This document shows, piece by piece, positions 35,088-43,428 of a DNA stretch of 64,000 nt. Numbering within the stretch: position 1 is the stretch's first letter; each line of letters opens with the position of its first letter. Under the pieces are notes generated by a model that ran no database searches, had not been told where the DNA came from, and was given only the letters and a program-made list of their open reading frames with translations. The stretch spans positions 14,746-78,745 of the forward strand of contig DXQT01000011.1 of the NCBI GenBank assembly GCA_019411365.1. The letters are read 5' to 3'. This DNA comes from Roseburia sp. Its GTDB lineage: Bacteria; Bacillota_A; Clostridia; Lachnospirales; Lachnospiraceae. A program made the translations under genes and the position numbers.

Positions 35088-36002
35088 ATGGAAGAGAAAA
35101 TGACAATGGAAATCACGAACGACAGACTTGAGGAGGCTATTAAGGAATACGCCGCAGACCGGACCAAAGAACGTCTTACCACGGTTCTTAATCTGCTCCG
35201 TCCGACAAAGCTGTTTGTACCGGCGATGTTGCAGGCACCGGATCGCCCGATTCCATGTTTTTTAAAGAATAGTAATGAAGAGCAGTTTTTGGTTGTATAT
35301 ACGTCAAAAGAGCAGATTCCGGAGGAGCCAAAGAGCCAGGCGATGCTTAATATGCCATTCCCGGCATGTAATAATATCGTTGTAAAACCGGAGTTAAAAC
35401 TTGCAGGAATGGTGATCAATCCGTTTTCTGATAACCTCGTATTAAAGACAGAGCTTGTACAGAAGTTACATGAGGCTGATGAGCAGGCAGCAAAACGTGC
35501 AGCGCAGATGAAACAGGTGAAGATGACACCGGCACAGTTCCAGGTATTTGTAAAACGCCAGGTTGAGTTTGGCGTATTACCGAAGCGTCTGTTTACCGAG
35601 AAACAGGAGTTCATGAACAAACTGTGCGATGAAAAAGAGGCTTTTATCAATGAGATTTTTGCAGGCGTGTTCAAGGAGCCGAAGTTAAATCCATACACTG
35701 AGAATGATTATTCCGTTATGGCACTTGACATTGCAGAGGATCTGACATTAGTCCGTGTGGATCTCCCGGAAAAAGGGTTAGTTCCGCCACTCTGCTACCG
35801 TATTTATCTGACGATCAATCCAAAAACCGGAAAAGCAGGTTACTATACGATTGAAATGTCCAAAGAAAAGGATGTCCGTATGCTGGGCGAATTTTTAGAG
35901 GATGGAAAACATATCGATCACGGTGTTGCACCGGTAGAAGGCGCTGAACTTCAGAAGATCATGGATCTTGCCAGAGGCGAAGGTGCAGAGATGACAAGTT
36001 AG
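35088..36002 (+). CDS. SseB-family protein
   Basis: 304 residues. The N-terminal half matches the SseB fold (LEEAIKEYAADRTKERLTTVLNLLR, CFLKNSNEEQFLVVYTSKEQ, MLNMPFPACNNIVVKPE, GMVINPFSDNLVL), a family named after enhanced serine sensitivity in E. coli but of unknown biochemistry. The C-terminal half is a second conserved region without a recognised motif. Soluble, no signal. The ATG is preceded by an AGGAAAGGA-type RBS. Confidence 0.82.
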   Translation: MEEKMTMEITNDRLEEAIKEYAADRTKERLTTVLNLLRPTKLFVPAMLQAPDRPIPCFLKNSNEEQFLVVYTSKEQIPEEPKSQAMLNMPFPACNNIVVKPELKLAGMVINPFSDNLVLKTELVQKLHEADEQAAKRAAQMKQVKMTPAQFQVFVKRQVEFGVLPKRLFTEKQEFMNKLCDEKEAFINEIFAGVFKEPKLNPYTENDYSVMALDIAEDLTLVRVDLPEKGLVPPLCYRIYLTINPKTGKAGYYTIEMSKEKDVRMLGEFLEDGKHIDHGVAPVEGAELQKIMDLARGEGAEMTS

Positions 36003-36038
36003 GAACAAAAATAGCACAATTATAAGGAAATAATAAAG

Positions 36039-36079
36039 TTCGGGTGTCAAAAGGTGGTTCACAACTTTTGACACCCGAA
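36039..36079. terminator. 15-bp hairpin between convergent genes, member of an intergenic repeat family
   Basis: Perfect arms TTCGGGTGTCAAAAG (36039-36053) and CTTTTGACACCCGAA (36065-36079), 11-base loop. It lies between convergent genes, so bidirectional termination is likely despite weak T runs. Reverse-complemented, it shares CCACCTTTTGACAC and flanks with elements at 46711 and 58268. Confidence 0.65.
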
Positions 36080-36085
36080 TTGTCT

Positions 36086-36583
36086 TTAGTTATGCTGGAT
36101 AATATCTGCGTACTGTCCGCGAGTCACTTTTAAGAGTGCATCCGGGTTGACCGTAATGGAAGTGCCGACACGTCCGCCACTGATATAAATCTTATCAAAG
36201 GATGCAGCACTTTCATGTACTACCGTCGGGAACTGCTTTTTCATGCCAAGCGGAGAGCAGCCGCCGCGCACATATCCGGTAAGTGGTGTCAGATCTTTTA
36301 CATGAAGCATTTCGAGTGATTTCTCACCGACACATTTTGCTGCTGCTTTCAGATCAACTTCTTCCGCAATCGGTACGACAAAAACATAATACTGTCTGTT
36401 CCCGCCGGCGGCAGCCTTGCCGGACATAACGAGCGTTTTAAACGACTGTTCTACTGGAGCACCGGTCTTTTCTGCGGTATGTAGACCGTCTATAAATTCA
36501 TCACACTCATAATTGATAATTTCATAAGGTATTTTATTGCGGTCTAAAATGCGCATGGCATTTGTTTTTACTTCTTTTCCCAT
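36086..36583 (-). CDS. ybaK: YbaK/EbsC-type aminoacyl-tRNA deacylase
   Basis: Hydrolyses mischarged Cys-tRNA(Pro) (YbaK type). 165 residues. Family marks: TNAMRILDRNKIPYEI at the N-terminus, the YVFVVPIAEEVDLKAAAK core with catalytic Lys, and GCSPLGMKKQFPTV followed by ISGGRVGTSI. Start at 36583 has AAGGAG eight bases upstream; an earlier in-frame ATG gives a non-family extension. Single gene convergent with the SseB-like gene. Confidence 0.92.
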   Translation of the reverse strand: MGKEVKTNAMRILDRNKIPYEIINYECDEFIDGLHTAEKTGAPVEQSFKTLVMSGKAAAGGNRQYYVFVVPIAEEVDLKAAAKCVGEKSLEMLHVKDLTPLTGYVRGGCSPLGMKKQFPTVVHESAASFDKIYISGGRVGTSITVNPDALLKVTRGQYADIIQHN

Positions 36584-36732
36584 AGAGAAAACTCCTTTCA
36601 TGAATGAACTGCGCTCATTGTAACACCACAGCAAAAAATAGACAACTGAAACAGAATGTATGTTTACGAAAAAATAAAAAAATGTTATTCTAATAGGGGA
36701 AATTAAGGCAATATATGAGGTGAATTAAAATG

Positions 36733-36758
36733 CGCCACATATAAGAACATGTGTGGCG
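36733..36758 (+). other. hairpin in the leader of the DUF308 gene
   Basis: CGCCACAT (36733-36740) pairs with ATGTGTGGCG (36749-36758). It occupies the upstream in-frame GTG at 36751, so that codon is an unlikely start. Confidence 0.5.
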
Positions 36759-36774
36759 GGAAATGAGGCAGAGT

Positions 36775-37356
36775 ATGAAAGATTTTTTTAAGAGAGTAAA
36801 GGCAGATGCAATAATGTCAGCAGTTTTATGCATCGCATTGGGCGTGGTTCTGATCGTATGGCCGGGAGAGACGATCAATATCGTATGTAAAGTGCTTGCC
36901 GCAGGACTTATCATTCTTGGAGGGGTAGAACTGTTTTCCTATATTACCAATAGAAACGGTTATATGTTCACCGGAATCCTTGGGCTGATCGTGCTGATCG
37001 TCGGTGTATGGATCTTCTTAAAACCGAGCAGTATCGTGAGCCTGGTACCGATCGTGATCGGTGTGATACTTGCTGTTCACGGTGTGCAGGATGTGAAAAT
37101 GGCGTTAGAATCAAAGAATGGCGGATATGACAGATGGTGGATTATGCTGATCATTGCCATTATCAGTATTGCATTTGGCGTGCTCTGCATTGTCAATGCG
37201 TTTGGCATGGTCAAACTTGCCATGCAGTTTGTAGGAGCAGCCCTGATCTATGATGGAATCAGTGATCTGTGGGTTGTGACAAAGACGGTGCGGACGGTGA
37301 AAGATATGGAGCAGGAAGCGAAAGCAGTCGACGTAGATTATAAAGAAATCGATTAA
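36775..37356 (+). CDS. DUF308 (HdeD-like) membrane protein
   Basis: 193 residues with six hydrophobic segments in three pairs, each pair containing a GxxLIVWP- or GVWIFLKP-type turn, as in the HdeD/DUF308 family of small envelope proteins (acid-stress linked in E. coli). The C-terminus is a charged cytoplasmic tail. The start at 36775 is favoured by GAGG (36765-36768); ATG 36763 is a possible alternative. A long perfect terminator follows. Confidence 0.82.
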   Translation: MKDFFKRVKADAIMSAVLCIALGVVLIVWPGETINIVCKVLAAGLIILGGVELFSYITNRNGYMFTGILGLIVLIVGVWIFLKPSSIVSLVPIVIGVILAVHGVQDVKMALESKNGGYDRWWIMLIIAIISIAFGVLCIVNAFGMVKLAMQFVGAALIYDGISDLWVVTKTVRTVKDMEQEAKAVDVDYKEID

Positions 37357-37390
37357 GTGATTAAGCGGAAAGAAAGAGAAACAGATATAA

Positions 37391-37437
37391 AAAGTGTCCC
37401 TGAAAATCTGGATAAAAGATTTTCAGGGACACTTTTT
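37391..37437 (+). terminator. terminator after the DUF308 gene
   Basis: Perfect 19-bp stem (37391-37409 with 37417-37435 region, loop about 8 bases) with A run before and six T after, so it may also serve the opposite strand. Confidence 0.92.
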
Positions 37438-37491
37438 TGGTTCGTGATAATAGAATATTTGAGCAAGCTGCATCTGATTGCCCAGACTGCG

Positions 37492-39093
37492 CTATACTGT
37501 AATTTTACCTTCATTGATAAGCCGGATAAATACGTTGACTAATTCCGGATCAAACTGTGTTCCACTGTTTTTTTTCAGTTCACTGACAGCATAGGAGACA
37601 GAGAGCGGCTTTTTGTATGGACGTCTGGCAGTCATGGCATCAAAACAATCGGCGATGGTAAGTATTCTTGCCATATAAGGAATATCCTCACCGGCAAGAC
37701 CACGCGGATATCCCGTGCCATCATACCGTTCGTGATGACCAAGTACTGCAGGAATTACATAATCCATATGCGGCAGATAACGGATCATTTTTGTGGAGTT
37801 TTCAACATGTGTCTTCATGATCTCATATTCTTCCGGTGTCAGCTGCGAGGTTTTCTGTAAAATGCGTTCCGGAATACTGATTTTTCCGATGTCATGCAGC
37901 ATACCGGCATCACGCACAAGTTCGATGTCATTTTCACTCATGCCAAGATCTCTGGCTAAGATCACAGCATATTTCGACACATTCATGGAATGGATAAATG
38001 TGTAGCTGTCCTTGGCATCGATCGCAGCGGTCAGTGCATAGATGGTAGGCGCAACACGTTCGTATGCAGTTCTTAAGTTCGAATCGGTGGAACGTGTCTC
38101 AAGACCGGTCCGGTAAACGGTAAGGTGACCTTTGCCCCCTAGTTTACCATAATAGATCGCCTGTTCTGCATTATGGAGCAGTGTTTTCGCATCTGGAGAA
38201 ATAGATGGAAAAGTGGATATACCACAGGTAATGCTTGTGTCCCACACGGTATCGTTTTTGCTCCGCAGACTGATGATATTATGGATGATCTCATTAGCAA
38301 GTGCACCTGCACTGGTGGGATCATCCCCTTGTGTCAGTATCATAAAAACATCTGTACCATAACGGAATGCGAGGTCAGACGGGCTGATCTTTGAAAGGAT
38401 TGCCTGTGCACAGAGCGTGATCAGATTATCTCCTTCCGTGGCACCGTAAAGCTCATTGTAGAGCTTGAAATCATCAATGTCGAGCAGGATCAGACTGATC
38501 GGGGTATCCGTCGAACAGGCATCTTTGATACATTCAAAGGCATGTTTTCTGTTATATAAGGAAGTGAGACTGTCCGTGATCGAAGAATGATACGCATTGT
38601 GATACAGGTTTGCATTGCGCAGAAGATACGCTGCATAGTAACAGATGCGGTCAAGACAGGTCAGTTCATCTTCCGTGTAAATGCGGTCCGAGGAATCAGC
38701 GATATATAAAAGACCGATTACAGCCTGCTGATACCGGATCGCCTTGATCGCATGAATTTTCTGCTGCGCAAGCCAGCGGCTCTGGCGGGGAGTCAGCAGA
38801 GAATCGTCTATAGAAAGATCCGGCCCTGCCAAAAGCAAACCTTTCTGATGCAGTATTTCCTCGAGAAATGCATCGGAAGGAACAGAGTAATCTTTTTCGA
38901 AGAAGACCTCGCCCCATCTGCGCACTGTGCAGAAGGAACGGCCGGTGTTTAAGTTCTGGGTCAGTAAAAGTCCCTGTGGATGCAGCAGTAAAATGAGTGA
39001 ATCCATCAGGATGTTGTAAATTTCATCGGTATCTAAAGTGCGGATTGCAGACGAAAGAAAATTTTCTAAGATCATATCTTTTTGTTCTGACAT
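37492..39093 (-). CDS. GAF-GGDEF(degenerate)-HD-GYP protein, probable c-di-GMP phosphodiesterase
   Basis: 533 residues from the chosen start. Order: GAF-like domain (about 10-165), GGDEF domain (about 170-325) and HD-GYP domain (about 345-533). The GGDEF signature reads GTDVF in FRYGTDVFMIL, so cyclase activity is almost certainly lost and the domain may sense GTP. The HD-GYP part is complete: HDIGKISIPERIL, GHHERYDGTGYPRGL and DCFDAMTARRPYKK. ATG 39093 has GGAGG 11 bases upstream; longer in-frame starts precede the promoter at 39140. Confidence 0.9.
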   Translation of the reverse strand: MSEQKDMILENFLSSAIRTLDTDEIYNILMDSLILLLHPQGLLLTQNLNTGRSFCTVRRWGEVFFEKDYSVPSDAFLEEILHQKGLLLAGPDLSIDDSLLTPRQSRWLAQQKIHAIKAIRYQQAVIGLLYIADSSDRIYTEDELTCLDRICYYAAYLLRNANLYHNAYHSSITDSLTSLYNRKHAFECIKDACSTDTPISLILLDIDDFKLYNELYGATEGDNLITLCAQAILSKISPSDLAFRYGTDVFMILTQGDDPTSAGALANEIIHNIISLRSKNDTVWDTSITCGISTFPSISPDAKTLLHNAEQAIYYGKLGGKGHLTVYRTGLETRSTDSNLRTAYERVAPTIYALTAAIDAKDSYTFIHSMNVSKYAVILARDLGMSENDIELVRDAGMLHDIGKISIPERILQKTSQLTPEEYEIMKTHVENSTKMIRYLPHMDYVIPAVLGHHERYDGTGYPRGLAGEDIPYMARILTIADCFDAMTARRPYKKPLSVSYAVSELKKNSGTQFDPELVNVFIRLINEGKITV

Positions 39094-39139
39094 AAGGTAA
39101 GGATCCTCCGGAAGTGATTTTTCTTGAGAATGTAGCAAT

Positions 39140-39168
39140 ATTATACTATAATGCTTTTGGTGTGACAA
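39140..39168 (-). promoter_or_regulatory. sigma-A promoter of the GGDEF/HD-GYP gene
   Basis: On the minus strand TTGTCA (39163-39168), 17-bp spacer, TATAAT (39140-39145), 46 bp before the chosen ATG. Confidence 0.75.
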
Positions 39169-39214
39169 TGGTGCTTTTGATATATTCATTGCAGAAGAAA
39201 GACGAGGAAAGAAA

Positions 39215-39445
39215 ATGAGACGCGAAGAGTTTAAAATGGAGCGTACGGGATTACTTGAAGTTGGAGATGTTTTGCCGATCACAGAGGGAAAACTTCCGGG
39301 TTCCTATTATTATACACTTGGGAAAGCATATGCAATGTCTGCTAACTATGCGGTAAGTGAACGGATCAAATCAGGGGAAGGAAAGGTTGTGGATGTCAAA
39401 GAAACTCCAAAAGGGTACTTTGTGACAGTTGAATTTGACGAATAA
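39215..39445 (+). CDS. conserved-looking small hypothetical protein, 76 aa
   Basis: I do not recognise this protein. It is soluble, mixed alpha/beta, with a central YYYTLGKAYAMSANYAVSERIKSGEGKVVDV segment (describe: residues 31-61) and a final beta hairpin GYFVTVEFDE. A GAGGAAAG RBS lies upstream, codon use is like neighbours, and it is followed 42 bp later by an HD-GYP gene on the same strand, so it may be part of the same transcript. Confidence 0.65.
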   Translation: MRREEFKMERTGLLEVGDVLPITEGKLPGSYYYTLGKAYAMSANYAVSERIKSGEGKVVDVKETPKGYFVTVEFDE

Positions 39446-39487
39446 ATGTTATAAAATAAAGGTACTGTAATTTGAAAGGAAACGTAC

Positions 39488-40540
39488 ATGCGCTATATAC
39501 CGACAAGCAGGTTAAAGCCGGGAATGGCTCTTGGACAGGATATTTATGATGGAGCGGGAAGACTGCTTCTTGCAAAGCATCTGCTTCTGACGTCAGAATA
39601 TATATCCAACCTGGAGTTTCTCGGATATCCTGGAATATACATAGATGATGAATTTACATGCGGGATTGAGATACAGCAGGTGCTCACGCCGCAGGTGCGC
39701 TGTCATGCATTGAAGCTGATACATGATCTGTTTGATTTTGATACGGATGAAAGTGAATTGCCGGTAGATGAAGTAAAATTGCGTATGACTGTGAAAAATG
39801 TTGTGGAAGACATCTTGAAAAATGGCGATGTAATGTTTAATATGATGGACATCCGCAACTATGACGAATATATTTATTACCATTCCGTAAATGTCGGTGT
39901 GCTTTCGATCATGGTGGGTGCAAGATATGGATTGGAGCGAAGCAAATTATACGATCTTGGAATTGCAGCCATGCTGCATGATATAGGAAAGAAGTTTTTA
40001 CCGGAAGAAATTGCCAACGGAAAATGGCCGCTTGAAGGGGCTGAACGGGAAGCGTGGAAGAGTCATCCGAAACTTGGTGCTGAATATTTAAGGACATCCT
40101 ACCATTTTCCGGCCGTTGTTTCTGCCGGAGTCATGATGCATCATGAATGGTATAACGGTGAGGGTTATCCGATCGGAAAATCCGGAGATGATATCCCGTT
40201 ATATGCGAGGATCATTAAAGTCACGGACAGCTATGATGCGATGATCTCAAAACGTCCCGGCAGAGAACAGCTCTCGCCGGCGGATGCAATCGAATATATG
40301 ATGGCGATGGCGGGAGCAGAATTTGACCCGAAGTTAGTCAATATATTTTTACGCAGAATGGCGGTATATCCGATTGGATGCGAAGTATTGCTGTCGAACG
40401 GGCAGCATGGTATTGTGGCGAAGAATTTCAGGGACTTTTCGTTAAGACCGCTGGTACGGATCGTGGAGACGGGCGGGATGCTCAATCTGCGGGATGATCC
40501 GGAAGGACTTAGCATTACCATTGGAAGAATGATTATGTAA
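39488..40540 (+). CDS. HD-GYP domain c-di-GMP phosphodiesterase
   Basis: 350 residues. An N-terminal ~110-residue region (RYIPTSRLKPGMALGQDIYD) is the DUF3391-like lead found before many HD-GYP domains. The catalytic domain has YYHSVNVGVLS, LHDIGKKFLP, HPKLGAEYLRT, HHEWYNGEGYP and DSYDAMISKRPGREQ; GEGYP is a minor variant. Cytoplasmic. It lies divergent to the GGDEF/HD-GYP gene and 18 bp before a TetR gene. Degrades c-di-GMP by family; metal and activity inferred. Confidence 0.9.
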   Translation: MRYIPTSRLKPGMALGQDIYDGAGRLLLAKHLLLTSEYISNLEFLGYPGIYIDDEFTCGIEIQQVLTPQVRCHALKLIHDLFDFDTDESELPVDEVKLRMTVKNVVEDILKNGDVMFNMMDIRNYDEYIYYHSVNVGVLSIMVGARYGLERSKLYDLGIAAMLHDIGKKFLPEEIANGKWPLEGAEREAWKSHPKLGAEYLRTSYHFPAVVSAGVMMHHEWYNGEGYPIGKSGDDIPLYARIIKVTDSYDAMISKRPGREQLSPADAIEYMMAMAGAEFDPKLVNIFLRRMAVYPIGCEVLLSNGQHGIVAKNFRDFSLRPLVRIVETGGMLNLRDDPEGLSITIGRMIM

Positions 40541-40558
40541 GAAAACTTTGAGGGAGAT

Positions 40559-41125
40559 ATGACTGGACAGGGAAAGAGCGCGATAGATACGCTTTTGGCA
40601 GAAAGTTTTAAAGAGCTTGCATTAAAACATCCGATCGAGAAGATTACGATCAAAGAGATTACAGATAAGGCAGGCGTGATACGGCCGACATTTTATAACC
40701 ATTTTCAGGACAAATACGAACTTTTGGAGTGGATCATAGATACACAGCTGATCGCTCCGGCAGAGCCGCTGATACAAAACGGAATGGTAAATGAGGCACT
40801 GGTGCTTTTGTTTTCCAACATTGAAAAAGAAAAGGAGTTTTATCAGAAGGCGAGCCGTCTGGAGGGACAAAATTCGTTTGAGAGCATTGCACAGTCCTGT
40901 ATCATGAAGGTGTTTCTGCGGGTGTTTGAACGTTCGGCAGCCACGAAGAAACCAAAGTATGTCTGGCTGACACCGGAACGTATTGCTGCGTATTATGCAC
41001 AGTCCATGTGCTATATTGTCATGAACTGGATTCAGTCCGGGATGACGATCTCAGCGAGGGAGTTAGCAGAGATCTATGATTACATCATAAAGAGATCCAT
41101 GGAAGATATTTTAGCGGAACTTTAA
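40559..41125 (+). CDS. TetR-family transcriptional regulator
   Basis: 188 residues with the N-terminal HTH clearly visible (ITIKEITDKAGVIRPTFYNHFQDKYELLEWII, described at residues 25-56). The C-terminal domain resembles the DhaS-like TetR group. The RBS AGGGAG is only two bases from ATG 40559, which is unusually close. It precedes the MMPL transporter operon on the same strand and probably controls it; a palindrome-like site at 41155 overlaps the transporter promoter. Confidence 0.9.
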   Translation: MTGQGKSAIDTLLAESFKELALKHPIEKITIKEITDKAGVIRPTFYNHFQDKYELLEWIIDTQLIAPAEPLIQNGMVNEALVLLFSNIEKEKEFYQKASRLEGQNSFESIAQSCIMKVFLRVFERSAATKKPKYVWLTPERIAAYYAQSMCYIVMNWIQSGMTISARELAEIYDYIIKRSMEDILAEL

Positions 41126-41154
41126 CCTTTGTTCCATATATACAATCAGAATCA

Positions 41155-41247
41155 AATGTTAACTTTAATATACATTTTGGGCAATTTGTATAATAAGATA
41201 CTACAGAGAAATTAGATTGAATCTTTTCAGATTCAGTCTTTTTTTTT
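41155..41247 (+). promoter_or_regulatory. MMPL operon promoter, operator-like palindrome and leader terminator
   Basis: TATAAT at 41189-41194 (possible -35 TTAATA, 18-bp spacing) predicts a start near 41201. Overlapping the -35 region is an imperfect palindrome 41155-41176 (AATGT...ACATT), a candidate TetR site. Only 13 bp after the start comes a perfect intrinsic terminator: 11-bp stem AGATTGAATCT/AGATTCAGTCT (one G-T), loop TTTC, then T run to 41247. The MMPL ATG is 33 bp further on. Confidence 0.65.
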
Positions 41248-41279
41248 ACACTAAAAGAAATTGTGGCAGGGGGAAATGT

Positions 41280-43409
41280 ATGCCACAGGAAAATAAAAAG
41301 AAAGAAAGAGTGAAAAAGATGATTAAGTTTGGAAAATGGGTAGTGAAATTCCGTATTCCGATTCTGATCCTGAGTTTTCTGTTATTGATACCGACCGGGA
41401 TCATCTACATGAATACGCGAATCAATTACGATATCCTCTCATATCTCCCGGGAGATATTGAGACGATGAAAGGACAGGATATCCTGTTAGATGAGTTTGG
41501 AACAGGTGCTTTTTCCGTGGCGGTCATAGACGGCATGCAGGAAAAAGAGATTTCACAGTTAGAAGATAAGCTAAAAGAGATCGATCATGTGAAAGATGTT
41601 TTATGGTATGGCGCACTCGCTGATATCTCAATCCCGATGGATATGCTGCCGGATGATTTAAAAGATTCCCTGCAGAATGCAGACACAGGCAGCCAGCTTA
41701 TGATCATTACATTTGACACGTCCATGTCAGCAGATGAAACACTTGATGCCATCGAGGAGATACGGGGACTGACCAATGAACAGTGTCTTTTGAGCGGTAT
41801 GTCCGCAGTCGTTACCGATATCAAAAAGATCTGTAACAGTGAGGTCATCATGTATGTTGTGATCGCAGCAGGATTATCCGCACTGGTGCTTGCACTTACA
41901 ATGGATTCTTTCCTGTTACCGTTTATTTTCCTTTTGAGTATCGGTATGGCAATCGTATATAACCTTGGAACGAACTTTATTGCCGGAGAGATTTCCTTCG
42001 TTACACAGGCACTTGCAGCGGTATTGCAGCTTGCAGTTACGATGGACTATTCCATTTTCTTATGGCACAGCTACCTGGAAAATCAGGAGCGTTATCCGGA
42101 TGACAAGAAACGTGCGATGTCCCATGCAATCTCACAGACGTTAACTTCCGTAGTCGGAAGTTCCATTACAACGATCGCCGGATTCCTTGCAATGTGTTTC
42201 ATGACATTTACACTTGGTATGGATCTTGGTATTGTTATGGCAAAAGGTGTTGTATTTGGTGTTGTCGGTTGTGTTACAATTCTTCCTGCCATGATCCTTG
42301 CAATGGATAAATGGATTGAAAAGACAAGGCACAAAGCCATCATACCGGATCTTGGACGTATCGGTGGATTTGTGACAAAACATTACTGGATTTTCATTAT
42401 TTTATTTTTAGTGATCATTGGTCCTGCTTTCTACGGACAGAACCACAATCAGGTATATTACGATCTGGTAGGAACTCTTCCGGACAACTTAGAGAGTGTA
42501 AAAGCAGGAAATGCACTGGAAAATGATTTTGATATGGGTGCAACTCATGTGATCCTTGCAAGCAGTGAGCTGAATTCCAAAGATGCAAGAAATATGGAAA
42601 ATGAGATCTCTGATGTAGACGGTGTCAAACTGGCATTGGGACTTGATTCCGTTATGGGACCGACTGTACCGAAGGATATGATCCCGGATGATATCAAAGA
42701 AATGTTGGATAACGGAAAATATCAGATGATCTATGTAATGTCCGAGTACAAGACAGGATCGGATGAAGTGAATGCACAGTGTGATGCAATCCGTGATATC
42801 ATTAAAAAATACGATGACACTGCAATGTTAATCGGTGAGGCTCCATGTACAGAGGATCTGATCACCATCACGAATACAGACTTTAATACCGTAAATGCGG
42901 TTTCCATTATTCTGATCTTCATTATCATCGCATTTGTACTGAAGTCAGTTTCATTACCGGTCATCCTTGTTATGGTCATTGAGTTTGCGATTTTCATCAA
43001 CATGGGTATCCCGCATTATACCGGAACGGTTCTTCCGTTTATCGCTTCTATCGTAATCGGAACGATCCAGCTCGGTGCAACGGTTGACTACGCAATTCTT
43101 ATGACAAACAAATATAAGAGAGCAAGAAACCACGGAGCAGAAAAACGTGATGCGGTAAGAACCGCATTAGACAGTTCCTTACAGTCTGTCATCGTCAGTG
43201 CATTAAGTTTCTTCGCAGCAACATTTGGTGTAGGAATGTATTCCAGTATCGATATGATCAGTTCCTTATGTATGCTTCTTGCAAGAGGTGCATTGATCAG
43301 TTTGGTTGTCGTAGCATTTATCCTGCCGGCAATGTTTATGGTATTTGATAAATTAATCTGTGTGACAAGTGCAGGTTTCCGTTATAAAAAAGATTCGTCA
43401 GTTCAGTAA
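41280..43409 (+). CDS. MMPL/RND-family transporter
   Basis: 709 residues with twelve predicted membrane spans in the RND duplication: span 1, a large extracellular domain, five spans, then the same again. Conserved MMPL elements include AVTMDYSIFLWH in span 4 and its repeat GATVDYAILMTN, each with the proton-relay-like Asp-Tyr. Such proteins export lipids, peptides or drugs. ATG 41280 has AGGGGG seven bases upstream. It is followed 19 bp later by an exported heptad-repeat protein that probably works with it. Substrate unknown. Confidence 0.9.
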   Translation: MPQENKKKERVKKMIKFGKWVVKFRIPILILSFLLLIPTGIIYMNTRINYDILSYLPGDIETMKGQDILLDEFGTGAFSVAVIDGMQEKEISQLEDKLKEIDHVKDVLWYGALADISIPMDMLPDDLKDSLQNADTGSQLMIITFDTSMSADETLDAIEEIRGLTNEQCLLSGMSAVVTDIKKICNSEVIMYVVIAAGLSALVLALTMDSFLLPFIFLLSIGMAIVYNLGTNFIAGEISFVTQALAAVLQLAVTMDYSIFLWHSYLENQERYPDDKKRAMSHAISQTLTSVVGSSITTIAGFLAMCFMTFTLGMDLGIVMAKGVVFGVVGCVTILPAMILAMDKWIEKTRHKAIIPDLGRIGGFVTKHYWIFIILFLVIIGPAFYGQNHNQVYYDLVGTLPDNLESVKAGNALENDFDMGATHVILASSELNSKDARNMENEISDVDGVKLALGLDSVMGPTVPKDMIPDDIKEMLDNGKYQMIYVMSEYKTGSDEVNAQCDAIRDIIKKYDDTAMLIGEAPCTEDLITITNTDFNTVNAVSIILIFIIIAFVLKSVSLPVILVMVIEFAIFINMGIPHYTGTVLPFIASIVIGTIQLGATVDYAILMTNKYKRARNHGAEKRDAVRTALDSSLQSVIVSALSFFAATFGVGMYSSIDMISSLCMLLARGALISLVVVAFILPAMFMVFDKLICVTSAGFRYKKDSSVQ

Positions 43410-43428
43410 AATAGAGGAGGAAAAAAAG

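Noticed and set aside
34994..35698. 234-codon minus-strand ORF across the SseB-like gene
   Set aside because: It opposes a gene with promoter, RBS and family motifs; no similarity to any known protein.
39467..39476. Third AAGGTACTGT copy before the HD-GYP gene
   Set aside because: The neighbouring motifs of the small-RNA promoters are missing and a single 10-mer match is plausible by chance.
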